From: Corella eumyota
Lineage: Eukaryota > Chordata > Ascidiacea > Phlebobranchia > Corellidae
Length of the DNA stretch: 64,000 nucleotides
Direction: 5' to 3'
Assembly (NCBI GenBank): GCA_963082875.1
Contig: OY720097.1
Span: forward strand, 3,100,001 to 3,164,000
Shown piece by piece: positions 28,608 through 40,800 of this stretch (the stretch's first letter is position 1; the number at the start of each line of letters is the position of its first letter). A model generated the notes under the pieces. It was not told the DNA's origin. It did not search any database and saw only the letters and a program-made list of their open reading frames with translations. A program made the position numbers and the translations under genes.

Positions 28608-31600
28608 ATGGATGAAACCTCGGGTAAGTCTTGTTAAAGTCTTGTTAACTTTGTCCTAGTTGCAAATTTACTTCAAAAAATTTCTTTTCTTATAACTTGT
28701 AAATTTTATAAAATTGTTTAGAATTGTGACTATTTTAAAATAGCCCATTTAGTTTTATTTTGTCGGTATTATAATTAAAAAATTTCAACAACATGCATTT
28801 ATTAAAAACAAAATTTAAATTATTTACTTTTAGCAAAAAATATTAAAAACGTGCTTAACCATTTTCTATTTGGCACTAAGATTTTTGTTGTATATTTTTT
28901 GTAGAGTTTGAAATCCTATCGGGAATTAGCTATGACGTTGGTTCTTACATAACTAAGAATAAAGAAGAATTTTCCAAGCTACAAAAGCTAGCCTCAGAGT
29001 ATGCAGAGTTACGAATGGAAGAAAAGGACAATTCGTTTACTTTGTACGGAAAGCAGTTGAACACATCGGTAATAACAAATGGTCAACGTAGCTTTGTTTT
29101 CTAGGGAAATTTTTTACTTTTGGACAAACGTGTTTTTTAGTTAAAAGTTATCTTTCACCTTGTTTCAGGTTTCGGTTTCATCCTGTCAAAGAATTTTAAA
29201 AATACATTTTATAGACTTCAGTGATGACATATACTTAAAAACAAGGCGATATCCTAATAAAAATCTACTTGATTTATTTCAAAAAAATGGCTGGACCGTT
29301 GAAAATAATCTTTTTGAATTTATCGTTGATAAAAAGAATACGTCGAATGTTAAATTTTCTGTTTACATACGGTAACCATTTAAAGCTTTTTACTACGGTC
29401 TAATATTACGTTTTAAAATTATATAATTACACTAACCGAATATTAAATTTTAGATGGACATCGAAAGACGATGGAAAACTAGTTTTAACGGGAAGAGAAA
29501 AAGCACTTGCAGCAGTTGACAAATACTTACAAGAGTATAGCAGTTCTAATTTGTTACATACAGCAAAGAGAAAATATATGCAATCGTTTTTTAGGTAAGT
29601 AAATAATTGGGTGACAAAATTTTAGGTTTAATCAAAAGTGTAAACACCCTTTTCAAATAATAACTGGGTAACCGTTATGTTTGATTTAGGTTTGCTGTGG
29701 ATTGCGATATTTTTACTTATTTAAGTAAAAAACTGGGTTTGGAATTAACTCAGTTTCCTAGAACTTTTGAAGTTGAATTAAAAGGAGACTTAGCAAATTT
29801 TACAGCATTTGATGATAATTTGCAAAGCAATTGGGTAAAGATTATTTTACAATTCTACTAACTATAGTTAGGCTTACAATAAACTGCGTAAAATTTACTC
29901 TAAGGTATTAAAATTACCTGGCAATAAATTTTTTTAGACGTTTTGCTGTAAAAGCTTATTTTAAACCCTATCTTTACCTATTTTATTTTGGTAAATTTAA
30001 CAATTTTATAAATGTTTTATAAAATAACAGATATCAAAGAAACTGGTGGCCATTAATTTTGATGTTTTGGCAAAGTTAGATTACTTGGCAAAATTACTGG
30101 GTAATCAAGATTTAAGAGATGACCTTCACACAAAATTTCGACAAAACAAAATTAAAGGTTAAACAACAATTTTTATTATATCTCTTGAACACTGATGGCG
30201 TGTACACATCCTGACACAACAAGATATCGTTGTGATTGTATAGCTTAACATTAGAACTCGACGCCGTTAAAAATTTACATATAATTTATGAGCTTTTACG
30301 GGAACCTAGCCAAGTGTATTATAATGTTTGCAGAACTGTTAATATGACATGTTATCTATTGGTTCTTTGATAAAACTATTTACTAACCTTTGTGTTAATT
30401 TAGCCTCTCTCCAACTTTTAAATGGTAATTCAACACTTTTATATAAGGCGAAGGATAATTTTGCACAACAAGTCTACGACTTTTTAAACGAATACATTTC
30501 GGTTCAAACTTTGCAATTTTCTAACATCAAGAAAAAGACTTCTCATGCAAATTGGCAACATTTAACAAGTTCTATTAATGCAATGCGACCAGTTGATATT
30601 GCGATTGAGGCACGTAATTAAAACCTTAACTAACCATGTTAAATTCCCTTTATTACCTTATGGCTAACTAGTGTTTATAACTTAAGACTGGTTTAATTTA
30701 CACTTTTTATATTTAATTTATCTATATATCTTTAGGCTGACTCTATTACAATTGCTGGAGATTCAGATCACTTGCAAAAAGTTGCAGAACAAATTAAAAC
30801 ATATTTTGAGGGTACTTTTGAAAAAACAACCACGGTCGATGTTACAAATTCTTTACTTTGTGACTCCTTTATAATTTCCCTGATAAAATTTATCAAAGAC
30901 ACAAACCCACCAATTAAAAACGTTGATATTAAGTTACAAAAGAACAAAATTATCAAAATGACCGGCCAGGCTTCAGATGTGGATTTAGGTAAGTATATTG
31001 GAACAAATCCGCAATTTTCTTGTTTACGCTAAGTGTTATCTGTTCCTAGTTACGTGCTTACACCTCAAGTCGCGTGTTTACACCGTATCTCTACCACGTG
31101 TTCTGAAACACGTGATTTATAAGTTTAACTGTAAATGACACTTAAAATCGTGATGCAAGCTGTGGACGGTTGTATGTAAATTTTCCGAAATAAAGTACTA
31201 TAAAATATTAATACGCCTTTCATACAAAAGACTACAGGCAAACTTACGTTACAATATTCAATTAAAAATTATTTCTATTTAAAATAAATTGATCTTAGAA
31301 ATTTTGGTAAACTTTTTCTTATTATTTAGCAATGAATTGGGTTCTTGAAACATTCAGCTCTTGCATTCATACTGACAAAACTTTCAAAACATTTGGGGTA
31401 CAAAAATATTTTCAAGGCAATAAAGAGGGCAAAGAATTTTTGAGAAAAACTGAAGAAAAACATTTGTGCTATATTCAAGTTGAAGAAACAAAAAGAAGTT
31501 CTAACTTAAATTCAAATGTAATTTTTTTTTACTTATAATTTTACCTAGACTTTAGAAAACAAAACTAAGAAATATATTTTGAAATAAAAGACCTATTCTA

Positions 31601-34600
31601 GTAATAGATGGTTAACAAGTATACTTTACCCCTTTATAATTAGTATTTTGATATTTTTAGCTGAAGTTGGAAATTAATTCTGTTAATTCCAATTCAGCGA
31701 TTAGAGTTTTTAAGAACTCAACCATTGAATTAGAATGTGAAGTATTAGTCATTCCCGTAGAATTAGACCAATCAAATGCTTTAACGGAAGCTGATCCTTC
31801 CAGCAACACTTTTTTAAATATTTCGTCTGTTTTGGGTAGGTAAATAAATATTGTAAGTACTCTAAAGGTGTTATTTGGCATTGTTGTATTATCTTATAGT
31901 TGAAGAAAGCCAAGTGACTCTAGACGAAAGTTTGTTTAAAGAGACTACGTTTGAAAATGTAAATGCTTATGAAATCGATTGCTCTGATGTTAAGGCTTTG
32001 AAATTCAAAAAGATTATATATGTTGAAATTCCAAGGTAAGCATTGTTTTAGTCTAAATATTTTGTCACCACAATTTATTTATTTTCTACAAATAATCCAA
32101 GGCTCTTATTTTTTAAATAAATTTTATTTTTATTAGCTATGATGAAGACTATGGTTCGAAGTTCAATAACATACGACCCTGCATTCTGGCAAGTTTGTCT
32201 CTGTGTAAGGGATTCAATTCAGTTGCATTGCCAGCTTATTGGACTAATATTGACAAAGATGACAGCTCGTTAATTAATTCGATTGTTGGAACCATTGTAG
32301 AAAACAGCCAAGACTTTGAGGTATAGTCTTTGGATGTGGTGTTTTAATACCTTACAGTCCAGCCATTTAAAATGTTTTAGTAAAGCAGTTTGGCATTTAA
32401 GTAAAATTAAATCAAATTTTAAAAGGGGTATACCCAGTTTGTAAAAAATAACAGTTTTTTTTAAATATAGGTTAACATTGCAGAACCTTGTAATGAAAAT
32501 TTACTTTCGCAATATGTAACAACGTTAAGCGATATTGCTAAAACAAAAACTTTGAAAATAACATATGATTCTAAGGTAGGTAGCTCTCTTTGTTTGTATT
32601 TATACCGTGTTTAGCAAACGTAAAGTAGTGTTTGAACTTTTTCTATGTAAATGTAAGGTAGTGTTTGAACTTTACAAGGCCACAAAGTTTTTAAATAAAA
32701 ATAAGTTATTACTCGTGTGTCTTGATTTAAAAGGAAAATGTAAACACTGGCTCTGCTAAACCGACAATAAGATTTATATTGGGAGATATTTCACTGCAAG
32801 AGGTTGGTAACGTTCTTTTTTCTGTTAAATATTTTATTTTTGGTCTATATATAAATATATATAATATAAAACCTTAAGTTGATTAATTGTATTTATTTTA
32901 AAATTTTTAGACTGATGTGATTGTAATTTCCACAAATGTCGGGGAATTTTATCCTGGCCAGGGTTCTGGCATTGAAAGAGCAGTTTTATTAAAGGCTGGT
33001 GAACAATTAAAGGTTAAGATTGAGTTAATTGTTTTCTGCCAGATTAATAATTTTAACAAAAACACTATTTTTTAGAATGCCAACCTTAAATCTTTAAAAT
33101 ATGATGAAGGGGATATGGTAGAAACCAGGGGTTACAATTTGAGTTGTCAAAAAATTTATCATGTTTTCTTGGATGATTTTACTTCCAAAAGTCAAGACTT
33201 GCTTCAAAAAGCTATTAACACATGTTTAAAAACAGCTGACTCAGATGGTTTTGAGTCGATATCATTTTCTTGTTTGGGTGCTGGTGGATTTAAATTTCCT
33301 GTCAACATCGTGGCAACTTGTTTACAAAAGGGAATTGATTTGTTCAAGGGAAACAATCTTAAATTTGTAAATGTTGTCTTATTACCAGGCGATAAACAAC
33401 AAATAAAGGTTTGTGAACTTTTATATATGAGGTATAATCAATCATACCAGAATTATTTTCTTTAGCAAATCAACTAGCTTTTTAACATTATTTTGTGTAA
33501 ACAGACCTTTCTTGATAAAATCAGAGTAACTTCAACTGAAATAGGTTGTATAAAGGTGGAAGTGGATCAAGGTGATATTACAAAAACAGTCACTGATGCT
33601 ATTGTTAACACAACTGACGAAAGCTACAAGTTGTCAAGTATGTTAAATTTTGTTTAGATTTTTAGATAAAAAATGATTTTTGAATGATTTAGTATTTGTA
33701 GTATTAACCAAAATTAGTTTATTACCCATATTTATCATAGGTGTCCTATCTAAAGCTATATTGGCTTCTATTGGTACTGATACTGAAAAAGAATGTCAAG
33801 AAAATCCAATTGAATCAACATCAGATTATAAACTTACAACTGGAGGAAATTTGTGCAAATATTTATTCCATCTTCCTGTTTCTAAAGTTAAAGAAGAATT
33901 GATAAATGTGTTGATATCCATCTTTAAAAAGTCTGAAGACTTGGGCTTAAAGTCAATTGCTCTACCAGCTCTTGGGACAGGTTTGCTACATTTTACTTTC
34001 TTAGCTCACTTTAAAGGATATATTTTAACAACTCCTGATGGTAAAATTTTTATGATTTTATTTTAATTTCAGGTGATTTGAAATTAAACAGCGATGACGT
34101 TGCTGAAAGAATCTATTCTGCCATTAAAGATTTTTCCAAAGAAAATCCAAAAAAATTGAGAAACATTAAGATCGTAATTTATCAAGCTTCAATGGTTGAG
34201 AATTTTAAAGCTGAAATTTTGCCATATACAGATGGGACTTTACCACAAAAAAAAGTATTAGGTAAAACTAACTAAAGTTTTTAATGAAGGACTCATTGTA
34301 AGTTTTGTTTAAAACTATAAATTATTTACGGTTTAATTTTTTGTGTTTAACTTTTTAGCAAATATTATACTCTATTAATTAACCAGTTTATCTTCAACCT
34401 ATTCTAAATTAACTTTTTATTTTTACATTTTTTGTGACACTATAAAATTTCAGTTTTACTGTTAACAATTGTTATTTATATGTATTTTTTTAAATCCAAA
34501 TAACTTGTAGTGTTTGCAGATAAAAGAAATACAACTGAATCAAATGAGATTACATTTAAAATTACTGGGGTAAAGGAGAATGCAAATAAAGTTAGTATAC

Positions 34601-36470
34601 ATATGACTTTTTGAAATGGATTTTATAGAAAAATATATGTTGATTGTCTTTTTTTTTTTATAATTTTTACTTGTTTTAGGGCAAAAGGTTTGCACGAGTC
34701 GTAATATATATAATAGACTTTAAATTGTTTCGGCTTAAAATAACTGTAAATTTCTTGCAAAGGCTTGCAATGATTTGGAAAAATATGTGAACAAAATGTT
34801 TTCCGTTGAATCAGAGGAAACCAAATTATTGAACAACAAAATCGTTGAGAATGAATTTAAGAAAGAGGCTCAAAAACTTGAAGTTGAACACAATTTGAAA
34901 ATATCAGTAACTGGCACGTGAGTATAACAGTAAATTAATCATTTACGTAGTGGTTTTAAAAGACAAACTAAAAATAGTTAACACCCTTTTTGTTTAAATT
35001 TTTGACATTTTAGCAATATAACCTTTGAGGGTTTGAAGTCAAATTTAAAATTGGCAAAGTTAAAGTTGAGGAGATTTTTAAAAAAACACGAAAAAGCAAT
35101 TCAGATATCTAAGTTTGTTCAGTGGAAATACAAAGAAGAAAATTCTTCAAACGTATTTCAAAACTTTCCACCATTGTGTTGTGTAGAATTGGAGCAAAAA
35201 TACGTAAGTAATTTCTATAAAAAAAAATTTTTTCATGTTTGGTTCAAATAAACTACAACATAATTAAGTTATGACCAAACACTGCCTATTGCTTGTTCAC
35301 AGTTTGTAATTTAATATTTACTTTAGGATGAGAATACTCAGACAAATTCTGTGTTTGAATTTGAAGAAAACGGAAAAGTGCAAAAATTTGAAGCGACAAT
35401 ACATCAAAACACATCAAACAACTTCTCTGTAAAATGTTTGGTCACCAACAAATCTATTACAATTTATCGATTATTAAATTCAAAAAGTATGTTCATAGCA
35501 TGAACTTTTTTTATTTGAAATAATTTGTATCAATAAAATTTAAACTTTAAAGTCTTTTTTGTAACAAGTCATTTGCTAAACTATTATTCCAATATTCCAG
35601 ATGATTTCCCAACTAATTGGAGTATTTGGAATACTGATGATAAAGACTCTTTTAAATTGATTGCTGTTGACGAATCCACAAATGAGTTTAAAAATGTTTT
35701 GCAAAAATACAAAGATGCCAAACTTCCAATGAATTCTGTTGTAAAGGTAAAAGTTACGTCAAGCAATCAACTTAAAAAGTTATATTTTAAATCATACAGT
35801 TATTAATGTTATTTCATGGCCTAGTCTTACCCTTATTAACTCTTAAATTTTTTAATATTAAATTTTTTGTGATATTTTTAATAATGTTTTTTTTGTATTT
35901 TTGAAGCTGGAAAGGATTGAAAATCCAACATTGTATGTTCAATTTGTTGCCCACAAACAAAAGGTTGCAAGTCGAATGTCACGAGACAATATAAATCAAC
36001 TGGCAACTCGGGAATTATTTCATGGAACTGCTAAAAATGTTTGTTCAACAATTTGTAAGAATGGATTTGATCGAAGTTATGCGGGAAAAAATGGTAAAAT
36101 GTTATTCAATACAAAAGTACCACTTTTTGTAGTATTTTTAACATAGATAGGCAATGAAACTTTACCAAATAATTCTGCTTTCAATTCACCTTTAGCAACA
36201 TATTTCGGCCATGGTGTTTACTTTGCTACATCCGCTGAATATTCTCATGAGTTTGCAGATGCTCACAACGATGGAAATAGAAGTATGTTTCTAAACGAGG
36301 TAATTTGTGGTGAATATACTTTGGGTACTCCTGATACAAAGGTGGTACCTTCGAAACCTGGCAGTGACGATGTGTACGATAGTGTGGTAGATGACATTAA
36401 AAATCCGGGGATGTTTGTCATATTCAGAGATTACAGTGTTTATACTCATTATCTTCTTACTTATAAATAA
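28608..36470 (+). CDS. PARP14: PARP14-like mono-ADP-ribosyltransferase, copy A (intact)
   Basis: Macro-domain PARP. Twenty-six exons, from a 16-nt first coding exon (28608-28623) to 36196-36470, sum to 4293 nt, 1430 residues, every junction in phase. Residues 1-480: KH/RRM-like modules. About 481-680: degenerate macro-like domain. 682-849: macro domain with nucleotide loop GQGSGIERAV and SFSCLGAGGF. 850-1036: second clear macro fold (DAIVNTTDE, IALPALGTG) lacking the glycine loop. 1037-1111: KH-like. 1112-1228: WWE-type (VQWKYKEEN). 1229-1430: PARP catalytic domain with ELFHGT, FDRSYAGKN, GHGVYFATSAEYS and MFVIFRDY. Triad reads His, Tyr, Met: no catalytic glutamate, as in the mono-ADP-ribosylating PARP14/15 group, where the third residue is a hydrophobic Leu. 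Exon 7 needs a GC donor or a six-codon-shorter GT donor. In vertebrates such proteins act in immune and interferon responses; that role here is inference. Confidence 0.9.
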
Positions 36471-37834
36471 TTTTCCTGTGCCTTTGTTGATTTACGTTTA
36501 AAAATAATACTTACGCATTCAAGATGATTGCCCTTTAAATCGTGATTTTAATATTATTGCTATTGACGTTTGCTTTTCTATCGACAAATTTAATTATGTA
36601 AATATAAAATATAGTAATCGTTATTTTATGACTGTTATAATATATTTAAGTAATTAAGTGTACATTTAAAACTTTTGCTTCAACTTTGCTTTTAGTTTTG
36701 CTTCGACTTTGCTTTTAGTTTTGCTTTGACTTTGCTTTTAGTTTAAAACTTATTGCAAAATAATCAACATTTATAGCAAAACTTGTCATAAAAATTATTT
36801 AGAAAATATTTTGGCAATTATTTTGTTTTTTACAACAATGTATTAACTTAAACAATGATTATATATTATTGCAAAATTTATGTTATATTTTCGCTTATTA
36901 AATTAATATGAAGTAGTGCAACAAATTGTCATAACATTTTTTTGGTTAAGATTTTAAAAATATTTCTAGTAATCTGTAGTTAGAGTCGATATACTATCAT
37001 ACCGTTAAATATTAGCACATTACTTAACGTTGTTAAAAAAATACTTTTTGCGTTTATTGGAAATCAAACCTAATCATTAAAAAACACATTTTTTAATGAG
37101 CGAAAAACAATCGAAGCAAAGATGAGATTTTCTGTTTCTTTTTTTTAAAATGTAAACAAACGAATTTTGCTTCAAGCCACAAGTAACGTGCGTTTGTTAT
37201 GTAGGGTTTTGCTTACACTTTAGTAGCAAGAAGCTAGTCAAAACAAACTAATTAGCATTGTATTTTAAGTTAAGTTGTCTTGTTTAGTTTAAATTAAAGC
37301 GGCAGGGTTGCTAAACTATTAATGTTTTAGTAGAAACTTAAATCTACAATGTAAACAATCAAATTTTTCAGATATTTAATTAAAATACAATGTTTTGGCT
37401 ATGCATTTAAGTTGTCGTAAAGTGGTCGCAAATTTGGAATTTTTTTTATTTTGAAGGCTTTTAAATTGGAAATACATATTATTTATGAGGTGACTATTTG
37501 CAGTAAATAGTTTAACGTATTTTCAAAAGAATTTTTAAAAAGACCATTGTATATAAAAGAATTTATACGACATTTTTCACTTTGCAACATATTGATAAAC
37601 TTTTAATTTGTTAATTTGAATGAGAATTGCGATACTTTAGGGCGTTATAAAAAAACTTAAATATACGATCACTTTATTGAATAACTAATCTTCCATTAAT
37701 ATGCGAACGTTTATTTCAAATAAGTTATAATAGCTTGAAACAAAATTATTTTTATGGCAGGTAGCGGGATACTTGTTTTTCATGTAAAGTAGACTTGGCT
37801 TAATTAGAAACATATGTTTTAGTTTGTGATAAAA
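36471..37834. repeat. 3' flank of copy A, duplicated after copy B, then spacer
   Basis: 36471-37230 matches 46131-46890 at roughly 94-96 per cent by eye, apart from small indels, so the duplicated block includes about 760 bp of downstream DNA. From about 37235 to the start of copy B no similarity to the other flank is visible. No additional gene was seen. Confidence 0.8.
36674..36743. repeat. 24-bp minisatellite, three units
   Basis: TTTTGCTTCAACTTTGCTTTTAG repeats three times here but is present once in the matching place after copy B (about 46336-46360), so it expanded in this flank or contracted in the other. Confidence 0.75.
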
Positions 37835-40800
37835 ATGGATAACATTTTTGGTAATTACCAAAATTTGCTTTAATTAACTTTTTTTTAGTTTTAAATAATA
37901 ATGTTTATTCAAATAATTTGTTTAACAAATAGTTTCTTTTTAAATTAAACAATAAAAACTAAATTTGTAAAATAAAAAAAAAATAGTTAGCTGATTTTAT
38001 TAGTCAATTATTTGTACTTATTTTTTATAGAATTTGAAATCCTATCGGGAATTAGCCATGACGTTGGTTCTTACATAACTAAAAATAAAGAAGAATATTC
38101 CAAACTTCAAAATCTGGCCTCGGAATATGCAGAAATACGAATGGTAGAAAATGACAATTTGTTTACTTTGTGCGGAAAGCATTTGAACTTAACGGTAAAT
38201 AAGACTTGAAAAAATAACTCCGTACCTAAATAATATAAATATTTTGCCTTCGATGCATTAAAATATAACATATTTATTAAGGTTTCGGTTCCATCTTGTC
38301 AAAGAATGTTAAAATTAATGTTTGAAGAATTTAGTGAGGACATATACCTAACAACAAAACAGTATGATTCTAAAAATTTGGTGGATTTATTTAAAAAAAT
38401 GGCCTGGAAAGTTGAAAATGGTCTTTTTGAGTTTATCGTTGATGAAACACAGACTCCAAATATTAAATTATCTGTTTACATGAGGTAAATATAATTCAAT
38501 ATTCTTTGTTGTTATTTTTATATACCTGTTTTTATAGTTTGATTGGGCCTAAAGTTTTCTTAAAAATATAAACATAAACATTTAATTTTAGATGGGTATC
38601 ATCAAAGGACGGACAAACAATTTTAACAGGAAGAGAAATGGCAATTACTGAAGTAGATAAGTACCTACAAGCTTGTTGCAATTTTTTTACTGCAGAACGC
38701 GAATATGAACAATCATTTTTTAAGTAAGTGCAGTTTTTGATCATATTTAAAAATTGAATACATCTGCTTAGCTAATTTACTTTTATGTTGGTTTTAGGTT
38801 TGCTGTGGATTGCGATGTCTTTGAATATTGGAGCGCAAAACTCAACTTAGAATTGTTTTACTTACCGGGAGCTCAAATCCAACTAAAGGGAACTTTGGTA
38901 AACATTAGCGCCTTTGATGATGCTCTACAAACACACATAGTATGATTAATACGATAAAATTAACATGTTTTTTAAATTAAAAATAACTTTTAAAAAAGAA
39001 ATGTTGCGTAAAATAAACTTGGTTCTAGTAAATTTACGGTTTGTTTTAAACTATTGAAATATATTTGGAAGTACTTTACTTGTTTTTAATTCGTTTTTAA
39101 ACATATATTTAAAGGAAATGATGGATGTTGAATTTAATGACGTTAAAAAAATAGAATTTCTGGTAAAATTACTAAAAAATCAGGATTTAAATAAGGTTCT
39201 ACAAAAAAACATTCAACAAGAAGAAATTAAAGGTAAAGTTTAGTTGCTAAACAACATTTTTGTATTTAATGTTTAACATACAAAGAGAAACTGGTACAAT
39301 GCAATAGCGCATTGTATATTTTATTGCCTAATATAAAACGCAAACACTTTTGTTGAAAATCTATTAATATTTTATAAGGTTTTATGTTACATACCTTAGC
39401 GTTTTATGACATTTGCAAACCCGTTAATGTTTATTGTAAGTACCATAATATGCTTGTTTTTATTTAGTTTCCCTTCAACTCATAAATGATAAACCAACAA
39501 TTTTTTATATGTTTGGAAACAATATTGCACAGCAAGCTCACGACTTCCTGAACAATTATATTTTGGTTAAAAATTTGCAATTTTCTGACATTAACAGAAA
39601 GACTGCTCATGGAAATTGGCAACAAATAATAAATTCAATACCGCCAGGAGTCAACATTGTTACAAAGGTCGTTAATTGCAATGATAGACAACAATACATT
39701 GCCTTTGTTAAATTTGATTCTTAAACGTTGTTTTATGACATTATAGAGAGAATGTATGACCAGAGTTAGGCTTAAAAGTGTTTTTTTGAATTTTTTAGAA
39801 TGACTCCATTACAATTGTTGGTGTATCAGAGCACTTGGAGAGTGTTGAAAGTCAAGTCAGAAGGTATTTTGAGGGTGCTTTTGAAAAAACAACTTGCATT
39901 GATGTAACAAATTCATGCATTTGCGATTCCTATGTTCTTTCACTAATAAATTTTATTAAAGACACAAACTCTTCAGTAATAAATGTCAATATTCAGTTAA
40001 AAGAAAATAAAATTATTCAAATTACCGGTCAAGCTTCAGATGTTGATTTAGGTTAGTGTAGTTTTTATTAAATTTTGAAATTTAAATATTTTCCTTCATA
40101 ATAACTTTGTTAAACTTATTCTTATTTTTTAGCAATTAAATGGGTTCTTGAAACTTTCAGTTCCTGTGTTCACATTGAGAAAGTTTTTGAAAAAATAGGA
40201 ATACGACAATACTTTCAGGACAATGAAGGGAAAAACATTTTGAAAAAAACTGAAGATAAACATTTGTGTTCTATTCAAATTGGGGAAACTGAAGAGAGTC
40301 CTAGCTTAGATTTAAACGTGATATTGATATTTTAAAAGTCAATTAATCAAACTTTAAAATTCTATAAAGAGTTTTGTTAAAAAATATAGGATCGCCGTAG
40401 GGGGTAGTTAAGTTTATTTTAAACTATTTTATGTGTCTTTAATATTTTTAGATGAAATTAGAAATTAATCTGGTTAATTACAATTCAATCATTAAAGTTT
40501 TCAAGAACTTTACTACTAAATTAGAATGTGACGTATTAGTAATTCCATTAGTGATGGACCAATCAAACTGCTTAATTGAAGTTAATCGGTCGAGAAATGC
40601 TTTTTTGGATATTTCGTCCGCCTTAAGTAAGTAAACAATCATTATTAGTTAATTATAAAAGTTAAATTTTATTTTTGTGTTAAAAATTAGTTCAAGAAAG
40701 CCAAGGGATCCTAGACGAAAGTTTTTTTAAAGAGTCTTCATGTAGAGGTGTTAAAGTTTTTGAAACAGATGTTGGCATTTTGAATTTCAAAAAAGTTATT

